Below, piece after piece: positions 32,318 to 43,317 of a stretch of DNA of 64,000 nucleotides; within the stretch, counting starts at the first letter, position 1, and each line of letters opens with the position of its first letter. The notes below the pieces were generated by a model. The model was given only the letters and a program-made list of their open reading frames with translations, did not search any database and was not told the origin of the DNA. The DNA comes from Scytalidium lignicola. Its lineage: Eukaryota; Ascomycota; Leotiomycetes. The stretch covers positions 124,001 through 188,000 of the forward strand of contig NCSJ02000007.1 of NCBI GenBank assembly GCA_002812745.2. The letters run 5' to 3'. The position numbers and the translations under genes are program-made.

Positions 32318-33235
32318 ATGGCCATTGGAAAGCAAGGACGCAAGATCGCCATTGTCGGAGCTAGTGGCACAATTGGTGGCCCTACACTTGCTGCCCTTCT
32401 CGAAATAGGAATCCACACCATAACTATTCTCTCTCGCGCCGAGTCAGACGCAGTCTTCCTTCCAGGTATAGAGGTTAAGAAGGGCAGCTACACTGATCAG
32501 TCCTTCCTCGTCTCCGCTCTCCAGGGGAACGATATTATGCTGCTCGCTATTGGTAGGCTGGGCAGGGATGCACAGATACCAATTATCCAGGCAGCTGCCA
32601 TAGCTGGCGTTCGCTGGGTTGTACCGAGTGAATTTGGCCCAGACCCTTATGCGCCATTGGTGAAAGAGAGTCCAATTATCGCGAGCAAGAAGAAGTATCG
32701 CGACCTAGCGGAAGAGCTGGGCTTAAGCTGGATTAGTGTCGTCTGTAACCCGTACCTGGACTGGTCACTTGAGAATGGTTACTGGAGTATTGATATTAAA
32801 GGGCGAAAGGCCAAGCTCGTTGATGGTGGTAACTCAAAGTTCAACACCACCACAGTGAATCAGACGGCCAAGGGAGTGGCCGCACTGCTGAGCTTGACCG
32901 ATGCAGAGCTCTCCAGGTATAAGAACAAGCCTGTCTTCCTCAGCTCAGTCTACACTTCGATACGTGAGATGGTGGACAGTGTTATTCGTGCCACGGGGTC
33001 GAGCGAGAGCGACTGGGATATTAAGGCTGTGACTTACGACGACATTATTAAAGCTACAAGAGTGGAAGCTACGAAGGGAAATCTGATGGCTATGGTTGAG
33101 GAGTTTTATGCTGTGAATACTAGAGAAGGATTTGGTGGCGATTATCAGTCGAAGGCACTCGCAGATATGAAGTTGCTGGGTATGGAGCAAGAGGACCTCG
33201 ACAGCGTTGTGAGACAGGTTGTGCGAGATATTTAG
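32318..33235 (+). CDS. NmrA-like / isoflavone-reductase-type NAD(P)-binding protein
   Basis: Intronless, 305 residues, ATG in CATCATGGCC. The nucleotide-binding motif is GASGTIGG at 14-21 (KIAIVGASGTIGGPTLAALL). RWVVPSEFGPDPYAP around 100-115 is the conserved segment of the PCBER/isoflavone reductase subgroup. GNSKFNTTTV and the helical C-terminus also fit the family. Members are NADPH-dependent reductases of small phenolics or redox-sensing regulators in the cytosol. Substrate unknown. In this neighbourhood it could be a tailoring reductase (inference). Confidence 0.9.
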   Translation: MAIGKQGRKIAIVGASGTIGGPTLAALLEIGIHTITILSRAESDAVFLPGIEVKKGSYTDQSFLVSALQGNDIMLLAIGRLGRDAQIPIIQAAAIAGVRWVVPSEFGPDPYAPLVKESPIIASKKKYRDLAEELGLSWISVVCNPYLDWSLENGYWSIDIKGRKAKLVDGGNSKFNTTTVNQTAKGVAALLSLTDAELSRYKNKPVFLSSVYTSIREMVDSVIRATGSSESDWDIKAVTYDDIIKATRVEATKGNLMAMVEEFYAVNTREGFGGDYQSKALADMKLLGMEQEDLDSVVRQVVRDI

Positions 33236-34024
33236 TCGCACTGCTTCAACAGATCAAAAAATGTAGAGATGACTTCATAAAGATACGTATATGAAATTAG
33301 TAGATAGATAATATATCATCATCACTATAACTTCCCCTCAAGTAGTTTCCAGATAGTCGTAGTTTAATATAGATGACATTCAGTGGTTCACATAAAAATG
33401 CTACAGCAACTGTCTGACGACGCCCGGAAATTGTTGTTAGGCCCTAATAACTTTATACAGCCCATGTCTTAAGGTAGATACATTTGCATGAGACAGATCC
33501 AAACTCCAATTGCTCAAATTGAACTATCGCGGATACAACCCCGAAGCCACACTTTGCTGATTTCTCTACTAACTGATAAATACACAATTTTCTCTATCGG
33601 CCACGGGGGGAGGGAATCCGCGAAGAGAGGAATAAATATGTTGTAAGACATTTTATGTTAAGCCACAGCACTATTCCTGATGCCGTCTGAGGAGGACCGA
33701 ATAGAATATGGCTTTTGGCGGGCACAGTTTATGGTCATATGATACCTTTATTTCATTTTCTAATTACAAAGCGTTATAAATACAATCTAATAATGTAAAT
33801 GTACAGGGTAACACCAAAATCTTGGAGTTTACGACAATCAGGGCATCAAATAGTGAACCCCTTCCCCTCCACTGAATCTAGACTCAATGCGATGTGAACA
33901 ATGAATATGCTGATATAAAGAGCATTAAAATAGAGAACTAACCTTAGATATTGAGTGGGTTCTTCTTTTTGGGCAGTTGACACGCAAATCCAAAATCGAG
34001 AGGCTGATATCTTCACGCTCACGT
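33236..34024. other. AT-rich intergenic
   Basis: 789 bp between converging genes with no supported coding sequence. Confidence 0.4.
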
Positions 34025-35812
34025 TCATAGACCCTTCAACTCAAACTTTATCCTCAAATACTCGCCCCATTTGAGAATGAGGATTGGCACAGGTATGAGC
34101 CCGAGCGCCATGAACCCCAGCAATGAGTTGCCCCATCCCATCCCCAGGGCGTCATACATGGGGAGACCCGCGAGTGGTAACAAGGCACCGGCGATGGATC
34201 GGATCACCGTGTTCGCTGCAAGTGCGCTGGCAGCGTAGGTGGTGAAAGCGTCGACGAGGTACAGCTGGATCGACTATTGTACTGTCAGTCACAGGGGAGG
34301 CAACTCAAAATTCGAATTGAAAATTTGTTAAGAAGAAATAGCTAGGTTAGATACATACCATGAAGACGATCATGTTTGCTATGCCAATGACCGTAGTGCC
34401 AAGAATAGGCACGATCCAGTGAACGTGATATTGCGCCGTCCAGCCGTACACAAAGAAACCACCGGGGAGCAGAATGGCCCCAAGTGGCAAAAGCTGCATA
34501 CGGTACTCCGGTTTCATGCCTTGCCCGTGTTGTGCGGCCTGCTTCTTGATGTTTCGGTCGGAGGAATAGCTGAAGATGGCGAGGCCAAATATGAAACCCA
34601 CCCCCAGTCCTAAGTAGACGAGCCCGACCGTGTTGGTGCCGAAGCTGTAGTAGTCCTCGAAGACCTCTGTGATGCTGGTGAACATGAGGTACAAGTACCC
34701 ATAGACGACGGCCATGTAGATGGCAACGATGGTGACGATTGGCGAAAGCAGCAGCATCTTGAGCGGACGGACCATGCTTCGATTGAAGTAGTCTCGAGGG
34801 TTTAGTCCAACATCCAGCTTGCTGCGTAGCAACTCGTTCCCGGTCTCCTTTCTCAGACGCTCCGCCTTCTTCTGCAGCAGGACGGGTGCGAACGTCTCCC
34901 TCATGAAGATAGCCATGGCAACACTGATGAAGCTCCCCACGATAAGCACAAGCCAGAAGGCCCAGCGCCATCCCTTCGCGCTTGCCAGAAAGCCGCCAGC
35001 CACCGGTCCGATGACAGGACCGAGTAAAGGCCCAACACTGAACAGAGCCATGGCAGTGCCGCGTTTCTCTTGGCTGATCATGTCAGCGATCGAGCCACCG
35101 CCGTTGGCCAGGGCGCAAGATCCAAAGATTCCAGAGAGCAAGCGGAAACCGATCAGCGCGTTCAATGAAGGGGCGAGCGCACACCCCAAGACGAAGGCGA
35201 GGAATCCAACATTGCAGACGTGGTACACGATTACCCGGCCGAAGATCTCCGATAAAGGGGCCATCAATAGGGGGCCAAAGGCAAACTTGAAGAGTCAGCT
35301 TAGCGTTGCACGACCCATCAGGGGAGGAGGTGTGGTGCATACCCCTAGGACATATACAGACACGACAAAGCTGGCAAGCACGTTGCTGTTGCTGTGGAAA
35401 TCCTTCATAAGCTGAGGCACTCCTGGAGCAAATATAGCTGGCGAGTCGGAACTATCAGCGCTGTAAACCCTTCGAAATGTGTAGTAGACTTGGACTTACA
35501 CGAAGCTAAAGGGGCAACAAAGGACAACGCGCTGACCAAACCACAGTTGAGGATCTTCCTCCATGTAGGCCAGTTGTACGGGTTCTCAGGGTCATCATCG
35601 CCGTCCCACCACACGAGATTCACGTCGTACACGGATAGGGGATTCTCATCCAGGACAGAGTCTCTGTTGGAAAAGTTGTTGGTGTCGTGGTCCGAGACGG
35701 CTTGGTCGAAGTCACGCTCCAGTTCCTTCTCGGTATGGCTCTTCTGCTCCTCGTCGTCAGCCATCTGATGGCTTGCTATGGTGGTTGCTAACTGTTCGCC
35801 ACTGGTAGCCAT
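34025..35812 (-). CDS. MFS drug:H+ antiporter-1 (DHA1) type exporter
   Basis: Four exons on the minus strand, 35812-35500, 35437-35343, 35285-34359 and 34273-34025, give 527 residues. I use ATG 35812 because the frame further up starts with GTG. A long acidic N-terminal tail leads to DDDPENPYNWPTWRKILNCGLVSALSFVAPLASSIFAPGVPQLM, the standard start of fungal polyamine/drug DHA1 carriers. APLSEIFGR is the inter-TM2-3 motif, GPVAGGFLA the TM5 antiporter motif, and TRNPRDYFNR-like text (GLNPRDYFNRSMVRPLKMLL) the central loop. It would sit in the plasma or vacuolar membrane and export small molecules. Position between a reductase and a Zn2Cys6 gene suits specialised-metabolite export (inference). 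Confidence 0.9.
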
Positions 35813-37212
35813 GCCCCCTACAACAGCTACGGTACCTGGCACAGTAAAAGTAAGCTGAGTGCAGAGCAGTTTTCGAGAAAGATGGCAGAGATCGAATATG
35901 AATAAATCGTAGTAGATAGGTTTGTAAGTAGAAAACCATCAATAAGGAGGCAAATATTGGTATGGGCCTCTGTTTATTAAGAGAATAGATACTTCCACCA
36001 CGAACAATCGACGGAAACTACGGAACGCACCGATGGGACTTTGTCTTACTTTGTCAGCAGTGATATGTGGTAACCGGGAACGGAAATCCCTATTTGGAAC
36101 ATCCTTCATTGGACGTCTACGGATAATCCGTCTCAGCCGTTTCTAACCCACCGAAACACGCATGGCACTTTTCAAAATTGAGCGTTGCTTTGGACAGGAA
36201 AATCCTCAACTCTTGAAGGCAGAGCAAGGTATAAAGCCGCAGTCAATAAAATGTTCTCTCTTTCCCCTTAACGTTATCTTCAAGAAAATGTCCATGTATC
36301 CGGGTCCATTGTCAAACCTGTACCACTTGCTGTATTCATCTACATTCTCCTCTCGTACTTGGTATCACATTTTGGGTGCATAATATCCTGACTGGCTCAG
36401 CATCGCATGTCACCTCCCTCAACCCTCTAGAGAGGCGGCGATAGAAATTGATAGATGCCAGCCACCAAAACATGACGCTGTCACCATTCAGCTTGGAGAT
36501 AGTGAAACCAACTGATGGTTACTACTTTGTACGGATGACATTCATTCACGCAACTCCTCATTATCCACGATTTGCCACGGACGGGCACAACGAAGATCTC
36601 ATCGTAGAGCGAAAGAACTACATAGGTCTTTTGGATTGGTTCTATGTTATTTGGGCAGAAATCTTCCACGTTGTCTGACCACACATCATAAAGGGGACCA
36701 TTCACAGCTCCAATAGTTTGAGAAGTGTAACACGATCATCTCGACTCTCTCAGTTTTGCACATGGGATGTCTCACATCAGTGGACGCCTCCATAGACTGA
36801 TGGTCATGATACGCCCTTGCTTAGTTAAAAGCAATGGTGGAGATCACCTCCAAATGTTCCCTCTACCGTCGACTCTCATCATTCTCACAAGAGCATCTGC
36901 GAGAGCCCCAGGCAACTCAGTCGCGAAACATCTACACCATGTGGCCTGCTATCCATATCTAGCAAGAACAACTCCCGCAGGACTTATGAATGGAGCTTGG
37001 GTCAGCAAGTGACCCCAAGCTATTGATGATGCATGGGAGATATCAAAGTACAAAGACCAATTGTATAACTCCTGATTCTCTAGTTCCCAGGAATAAGGAG
37101 ACTATATTAGACCTATGAATTATCATACAAGTTTATTGGCATCCTTTGGGCGTCAGTGTGCAGGGTGCATGGATATACACCATTTTGGGTACAAACAAAT
37201 AATGAGTAGCCA
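35813..37212. other. intergenic, nothing recognised
   Basis: 1.4 kb containing the DHA1 promoter and the 3' flank of the Zn2Cys6 gene. Frames at 36162-36383, 36448-36678 and 37115-37378 show no motif. Confidence 0.35.
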
Positions 37213-39519
37213 TTACCAGGATGAAACAGGCATCGTCATGATATCATCTATTAGAGGCTCCCATGCCATATTCTGCACCCACTCAGGTAGTGGTACGTTG
37301 GAGCCAATTATATCAAACGGCAGTGTGGAAGCGCCCATATCCATCATATGGGGATCAAACGGTGCCCTGTTAGTGTAATCTATAGTCTTGTCCTCCGGGG
37401 TGTGAGTGTATGCGGTTATGGATGGAGGTTCTTGGATAGAGCTTTTGCTGGTATTGCGATTGTTATTGTGACCGCTGTCACCGGTACCCAGCTGCTGGCG
37501 TTCACTCTGGGCAGGCGAATTATTAGACTTCTTCATGCGGCGCTCGTATCCAGCCATGATGCGCTTCATGAAGAAGGCGAAGTGCCACATTGCGTCGCGT
37601 TCACCATTATTACTGCCTGTATTAGGGACCAGCGCCGCAAACTTCTCTTGCAAAGCACTACCAATGTGGTAGATCTCGCCCTCGCTCGTCGCTAGCACGG
37701 CGTCCCAAGATGCGTCTGAACGAATCTTACTTGGTGAGAGGATGGAAGGATTGCTGTTCACGTCTGTCTCATTGATTGTGAAATCCTTTTCTACATGGAA
37801 GAAGACGATCTTACAGAAGATGATAACCACGTAACATATCTTCGAGAGCGCGTGGAAGGGTAGCTGGAAGATCTGTACTCGTGGTATATCAAGGAAGTTG
37901 GTTGCACAAACCTTGGCGGCTGTGAGGCAATGCCATAGCATGTCAACCCGTGCTGAAGGTATTGGGTTTGCAGCCGTCGAGGTATCCGAGTTGGGGCTTT
38001 CCCAGAGAATATCGTGGAAGGCTACTTCATGAATCCAGATGTCTAGGAATTGGACTTCGCGTAACAAAGAAGCTTCTGTTTGCTTTCGTGTTATTAATGT
38101 ATACTTCTTCCAAAAAAAAAANGATCCTATCGCATTTTCTAGATAGTGATGATTTCCGCAGCTCTTACCTTGCTCAAGGGCATCTGCGCGGATGCCCTGT
38201 TTCAAATATTCCAGATCTCGCTTGAATGTGTCGACCATAGTACAGATGCTAGCTTCACCTATGATCTTGCTATTTTTGGGGTTGTAGTAGCTGAACGTGT
38301 CACTAATCTTCTGAGAAAGCATGTTGAGTTGCACATAGCGCTGAATCCATCGGTCGGTTGGTCTTTCGTTCATTTTGACGAGTTGTTGACAACATTGAAG
38401 CACAAATTCTTGATCACAAACCATATTCTGTTTCCGATACAATTTGGCAATGCTAGCCACTAAGTCAGAACATATAAGATAGGAGAAAGGGAAAAAGCGA
38501 AGGATGTATTACTCATCGGAGAGTACAAATATTCCCAGAAACGTTCTGATCTCCTGTGCAGTTCTCTCACCATATCTCTCTGCGCTTCCCATCTTGCCCC
38601 ACTCTGTCGGGGCTTCTTCAAATCTCTTCGTCCTTGCAGGATGATGGAGTCCAAGCTCATAGATGAGGGTCAGGGAGAGCTGTACCATCAGATATATTTG
38701 TTGGTTCTCTTTCGAAAAGAAATAATGATAATAAGCTATGTGGACAAGAAGTCCTTGCAGAATGTCCATGGTTTTTTCGTTACGCATAACGATCCTTGTG
38801 GCTATTTGTTTTTGTATCTCCTTTCCTAGAATTCGCTGAAGTGGAAAATTACCGCAGACAGCGACAGCCATGATAGAAAGAAAGAGGAAAGGTTTTTCAC
38901 GACGGAGAGACTCGACCGTTGTTTCAGGAGGTAGGATAACGAATGGGAAGTAATTCATGTATGAATAACGAAAGGTATCAAATAGTGTTCGAGCACAATC
39001 TTGTGTTAATAAACCTCGGTCGACAACGTCCCATTCATTGTCACCATGAAGCAACGATGGAATAGGAGCAGCTTCGCTCCATGAAGGAACATGAGACGCA
39101 GAATTTGAAGTAGAACCCGATCCGGAAAGAGGTAGAGGGCCATCATACCGCAGGGCAGTGGAAAACGGCTTTCCAAACGGGGTAGTCTGAGCTGCCGAAG
39201 TTGTCGGAGTAGAAGGTTGTGTCTGGCTGTTGTTGATATTAGATATCTGACTGACCAGCTCTTCTAATCGCTCCTCTAATTTTTGAAACCGTCTGTAGAG
39301 TATCAGCGAAGTTCTACACTAGCAAAAAACATACTAGCCTTACGTGTTATCTTTGGGCTTTCGTCGTGCCTCTGAGATGTTGAGATACACGCAGTCCTTT
39401 CGGAGCCGCTGGCATCTTCTACACATTTCCCGGCTGTACGGAATACACTTAGCTTTGGCTACTGTACAGTTAGTGCAAGCCCGTCTCTTGACGCTACTTG
39501 CAGGGGGACTCGGATCCAT
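37213..39519 (-). CDS. Zn2Cys6 fungal transcription factor
   Basis: Four exons on the minus strand, 39519-39344, 39292-38513, 38452-38169 and 38075-37213, give 700 residues. The zinc cluster is C15-x2-C18-x6-C25-x7-C33-x2-C36-x6-C43 (ACTNCTVAKAKC...CRRCQRLRKDC). A short coiled coil (FQKLEERLEELVSQI) follows over the first intron. The middle domain contains YFPFVILPPET, LVHIAYYHYFFSKENQQIYLMVQLSLTLIYELGLHHP and FLGIFVLSDD. The third intron holds an A run with an ambiguous base at 38122 and does not affect the frame. The layout is that of regulators found in fungal metabolite clusters. No targets can be named, although the DHA1 exporter and cupin are close by. Confidence 0.87.
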
Positions 39520-39818
39520 AACAGGAGCAAATTAGAAATAAATGAAAAGTGATGTAAGCTAATTCTGGCTGTTCCATACCCTCTCTTCGTAGCTGTGACG
39601 GTCACGACGGAATGCCCATTGAAGTGCAGGAAATGAAGTCAAAGGATGTTGCAATAAAAAGAACAGGAGACGGGTCGATCGGAATTTCCGCCCCCCCGAT
39701 CCTCTGCGTATGTCGCTGACAAAGTCTCGCCACCTGAGTGGTACGCATTACCTTTGCCCCGCTTAAAGTCCTAATATTTAAAAAAACAATAATATCATAT
39801 TCTTTATTCTTTATCAAG

Positions 39819-40315
39819 TTAAAGGAATTGCATGTGTTATTCTAGATAAAGTAATATTTGTTGATTTCATGGTTAAAATATCAAAGACCTTGCCATCAAA
39901 AGGAGTGTTAAAGTTTTTAAGGAGGTCAGAATATGATATATTATAATACTGAACGGTAAATGGCTCGGCCAGAATTTCCACCTACCCACTACTGACTAGG
40001 CAAGTTAAAGCTTCAACTAACGTTGTGTTACTCATGAGGCTTTGAGTTTGTTTAATTAATTTAGCCTAGATATCGGTGTCCACGTGGACCTCAAGAAAAT
40101 GTAATTGCAAAGCTACTGTACAATTGATTAATGGGAAAAGGTAATGTATTAACTTGTTAATTGAGTTGAGTTGAGTTGAGTTTGAGTTGTATAGTATAAT
40201 GAGTTGAGTTAAGTTGAGTACAACTTAAAACTCAACTCAATTCAACTCATTATACACACTGCGTTTAGCTAACTTTAATTCAGATTCTAAGTGAATATAT
40301 ATATTCATATATATA
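39819..40315. repeat. about 0.5 kb dispersed repeat, RIP-like copy (partner at 63311-63730)
   Basis: Aligns along its length with 63311-63730. Both carry GTTGATTTCATGGTTAAAAT, TTTAGCCTAGATATCGGTGT and a shared ATATATATTCATATATATA end. Where they differ this copy mostly has A or T where the other has G or C, for example ATTTCCACCTACCCACTACT here against ATTTCCGCCCACCCGTTACT there. That is the transition bias of repeat-induced point mutation. It also contains an inserted GAGTT-rich hairpin (40194-40255) absent from the other copy. Confidence 0.75.
40194..40255. repeat. 25 bp near-perfect hairpin made of GAGTT units
   Basis: Arms 40194-40218 and 40231-40255 pair at 23 of 25 positions around a 12-base loop. 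The arms are degenerate GAGTT repeats next to a (GAGTT)n microsatellite at about 40160-40190. This block interrupts the larger repeat relative to the 63 kb copy. Confidence 0.7.
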
Positions 40316-40320
40316 ATTCT

Positions 40321-40446
40321 ATCTTAGTATATTAAGCAAACTTAAGAAGAGAAAACAATTTCAGTTTAGCTAAGACAAGCCTTAATTAGACAATACTTGA
40401 AATTTTGACACTTAACCTGATCTGAATTTTATTATTGCAGTTTATA
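40321..40446. repeat. dispersed repeat copy, partner at 30629-30756
   Basis: Second copy of the roughly 125 bp repeat, AT-shifted relative to the 30.6 kb copy (for example ATCTTAGTATATTAAGC against ATCTTGGTACACTAAGC). Confidence 0.65.
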
Positions 40447-41474
40447 CTATATTATATTTCCTTGATAATATAGATCTGCTGAGGATAGAAGACTACCATA
40501 CATACAGTCATAGTACATAAATTTAAAACTCTCAAGTTGCATAGTAGAGTGTTGATTTAATCGTTCGAGGATTAAAAGGGTAGAATATGTCAATGGAAGT
40601 TTGACTCTAGCAGTAAGTTGTAAGGTAGTACTTTATATCGTATTCAAGAAGGTAAGGCTAAGTGATAGAAGAATTAACGTATATAATATGTATAGCATAA
40701 GCATTCCTCCAATCATATTACATGTATTATATAAGTTATCACTAATAAAGATTTCTTACAAAGACAAAAACTTTTTTAAACATTAGACTAGGAGGTAAGT
40801 TAACTTGACCAAAGCAAAAAGCGGTTGTAATAAAGATAATAAGTACAAGAGTAGCTATAAAGATTTCAAAAGCACAAATGTTCTAAAGCTTGTCAGTTAA
40901 AGAGTAAAAGACTAGGATAACGAGAATGTCAAACGCAGTAATCGTACAAGTAATGCTAAACAAAAGTTTAAGAATGAAAATATCCTACATATAAACGGTA
41001 TTGACGATTGTACTGATGTTAGTATAAATGGAAGTTTTTGCCACGGTATAGACTAGCAGTTCTAACTAACGAAACATATATTTATAGTTTGTCTAGGCCA
41101 GCCGATTACCATTGTTAACCTCAAACACAGAATTTACAAATCCATTAAAGCTGCATGCAATAGTATAAAACAGAGAGAGTACTGTTTCGATGGAACATTT
41201 TCACCTAAAGCAAAATGAGGATGAGCAGAGAGAATAACACTATGAACAGCATCTTGTAACCAAAAGCTTGACTACCATTTATCGCTGTTTGGAAATTGTC
41301 CGGGTCGACTTAGGTAACGGCCAGAGTCATTCCCGGTCCAAAGAATCGAGCAGGCTTCGAGTGGACTCCAAAGAAACTAAACTTGGTAGGTTTTTCTGCC
41401 ATGCTGTGGCTGCTATATTCGATTGGAGTGTCTTTCGTAGGTGCTTTAGCGACCAATATGCTTTTGACATCTCT
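40447..41474. other. AT-rich decayed repeat DNA
   Basis: About 1 kb of AT-rich sequence with only short frames. The texture (many TAA and TAG triplets in all frames) suggests a mutated repeat, but I cannot name an element. Confidence 0.35.
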
Positions 41475-41972
41475 TTACCACAGGTTGGCACCTTTGGGCT
41501 GGTGGTAGTTGGGCTCAGAGGTGACGATCTCGAGAGTCTTTGGCTCTGGGCTTTTCTTCTCGGCCAGATCTACTGGCATGCCTGACTCCGGTGGTAATAC
41601 GCTTTCAACGTCTGATGCATGTTTGCTCTCGGACTGTTCTGTATAGCTAGTGGAAGGGGTGGGTGAGAGAGTTCTATCTCTGATCTTTAATCTGGCTAAA
41701 GATCTAAAGAGCGATAGGAACAGACAATAACCCAATGCCAGATTAAATGCCAGCTATAGATTACCAGGGAAGTACTGAGCCAAAAAAAAAATTTGATCGT
41801 AACCTTTAATGAAGAGACGGGTCAGCGGGGTGGTGTATAAAGTTATTAATCTTTGCCAGTTGATGGGATCTGATAAGACAAGCATATCGTTCCATAGACA
41901 GGCTAGGGTATGACTGGCTTGCAGAATGGCCACAAATATCTTGCTGTTTACAGGCAAACTTGGCCCTGGCAT
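41475..41972 (-). pseudogene. possible decayed membrane-protein gene with an internal stop
   Basis: From ATG 41972 the frame encodes MPGPSLPVNSKIFVAILQASHTLACLWNDMLVLSDP...FFLAQYFPGNL, stops at TAG 41756-41754, then continues in the same frame as LAFNLALGYCLFLSLFRSLARLKIRDRTLSPTPSTSYTEQSESKHASD to 41475. Hydrophobic segments and a Ser/Glu-rich tail suggest the C-terminal part of a small membrane protein. TAG could derive from CAG by one C-to-T change. I do not recognise the family. Confidence 0.3.
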
Positions 41973-42285
41973 GGAACTACCGATGTTTAGTTGTCAATAA
42001 TATCTATCAACTTCGCAGTGTGCGATCATCAGAACGGCTTGCATGTAATTATGGCTGGTGTAGGGTAGTGACTAAAGAAGGATGGAGGTTTATGTTCGTA
42101 GTTAGCAATAATCACAAGTGATATAGCTTTGTTGGTCAATATCAATGATCACTCAGAAAAGAGCGCTGGTCAATATCGGTTGATACTGGAGAACACTACC
42201 GATTTCCGTAAAAACTGAAAAAGAACGCAGCTCAGTAGAACAAATCTCACTATGTAGAGGTCATATTTGCGCTAGATTGCGAATA

Positions 42286-42933
42286 CTACTTCCACAGTCC
42301 ACATAGTCCACTCTCAGCCCGCCCTAACACAGGATCATTCTCCGGCTTTGGAACACTCCACACCTTTTCAAACTCCCCGCTATGATCGCCACCGACCGCA
42401 AAGTCCCAGACCCCATCTTGTGGGTAAGCGCCTATCATGGTGAAGCCTGATATTTCCACATCTTGTAGTACTTGATTAATATTCTTAGTGTCAATATGAT
42501 GACCATCTCCCGGCGTCAGCAGTTTCAATTCAGTCTCCGGGACAGTGTCGAAGGTCTTGTGGGACACACCGGCAGGTATGACGAAGACATCGCCAACTTC
42601 TGCGCGCAACTCAACGCCACCGTCCTCTTTGGCCGAGCCATGCGTGCTGGCTTCGAGATCAGAGCTTATATCCGCCACGCCAAAGCGAATGGTTGCGGAA
42701 CCTGATAGCACAGCCATACATTCATGAGCTTTAGAGTGGTAGTGAGACGTTTGAGTAGGACCGTAACGCCAAATCCACTGTGTTTGCCACCCATTGCTTG
42801 AGAACAGGTCCTGGACTTTGGCTGCGTTGCACTCTGCTTTGTCGCCAAGGAGGCGAGGGTAATGCAGCAATGGATTAGGTGAATTCGGTATGAGCGCAGT
42901 GGGTGAGAGGTAGTACTTCTTCACCTCGGCCAT
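42286..42933 (-). CDS. cupin-domain protein
   Basis: Intronless, 215 residues from ATG 42933. The cupin metal-binding motif is seen as TSHYHSKAHECMAVLSGSATIRFG (His, His and Glu ligands in HYHSKAHE) followed by GDVFVIPAGVSHKTF with the second His. A conserved C-terminal WDFAVGGDHSGEFEKVWSVPKPENDPVLG resembles the YjlB-type cupins of bacteria and fungi, whose function is unknown. The protein is likely cytosolic. The upstream region holds a striking hairpin and a MITE-like element. Confidence 0.85.
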   Translation of the reverse strand: MAEVKKYYLSPTALIPNSPNPLLHYPRLLGDKAECNAAKVQDLFSSNGWQTQWIWRYGPTQTSHYHSKAHECMAVLSGSATIRFGVADISSDLEASTHGSAKEDGGVELRAEVGDVFVIPAGVSHKTFDTVPETELKLLTPGDGHHIDTKNINQVLQDVEISGFTMIGAYPQDGVWDFAVGGDHSGEFEKVWSVPKPENDPVLGRAESGLCGLWK

Positions 42934-43055
42934 TGTTATGCAACGGTCAACTGCTTATATTACAAACCAGAGCTACCCAGACAATTTGCCATGGAGTAAT
43001 ACTGTATAAGCATGGTGTTGTCAACTACCTTTAAGTTAACTGCGGAGGTGCCAGG

Positions 43056-43108
43056 GTGTTACACCGCCTTCTGGCGTTGGGAGATTCTGCCAGAAGGCGG
43101 TGTAACAC
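43056..43108. repeat. 20 bp perfect hairpin upstream of the cupin gene
   Basis: GTGTTACACCGCCTTCTGGC (43056-43075) is followed by a 13-base loop and its exact reverse complement (43089-43108). The flanks extend the symmetry imperfectly (GGAGGTGCC at 43044-43052 and GGCAACTCC at 43120-43128). It lies 123 bp before the cupin ATG on the opposite side. It could be a fold-back insertion or a regulatory structure. Confidence 0.8.
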
Positions 43109-43173
43109 AAATTATTCCCGGCAACTCCGTAACAGTCCTTATAATGTGACTACACACCAGCGTTAAACAAGCC

Positions 43174-43230
43174 GTCGAAGCTGTATAAAACAGCGATTAA
43201 AACCCCTCGGATTTGAGAGCTCAAACCGTA
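43174..43230. repeat. short dispersed repeat, partner at 55772-55828
   Basis: GTCGAAGCTGTATAAAACAG and the following CGATTAAAACCCCT...TCAAACCGTAG resemble GTCGAGGCTGCGTAAAGCAG...GTCAAAACCTTAG at 55.8 kb, mostly differing by transitions. A 14-base piece also occurs inverted near 56036-56050. It may be the end of a transposable element. Confidence 0.45.
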
Positions 43231-43317
43231 GAACTTAGACTTAATATATTACAATGTGTCTGAGGCACAGGCAATTTATAATTACAAAGGTTTGAAGGGC
43301 AAAATTAAGTAGGTTTT

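Noticed and set aside
34342..34971. 209-codon frame overlapping the DHA1 exporter
   Set aside because: Shadow of the transporter in another frame; His/Arg-rich translation with no family features.
36162..36383. Small secreted-protein candidate
   Set aside because: No signal peptide or cysteine pattern; initiates in AT-rich sequence without support.
37115..37378. + strand frame as a gene near the Zn2Cys6 regulator
   Set aside because: Overlaps the 3' exon of the regulator and has no motif.
41268..41585. 105-codon + strand frame
   Set aside because: Overlaps the decayed minus-strand frame, has no motif, and lies in an AT-rich decayed region.
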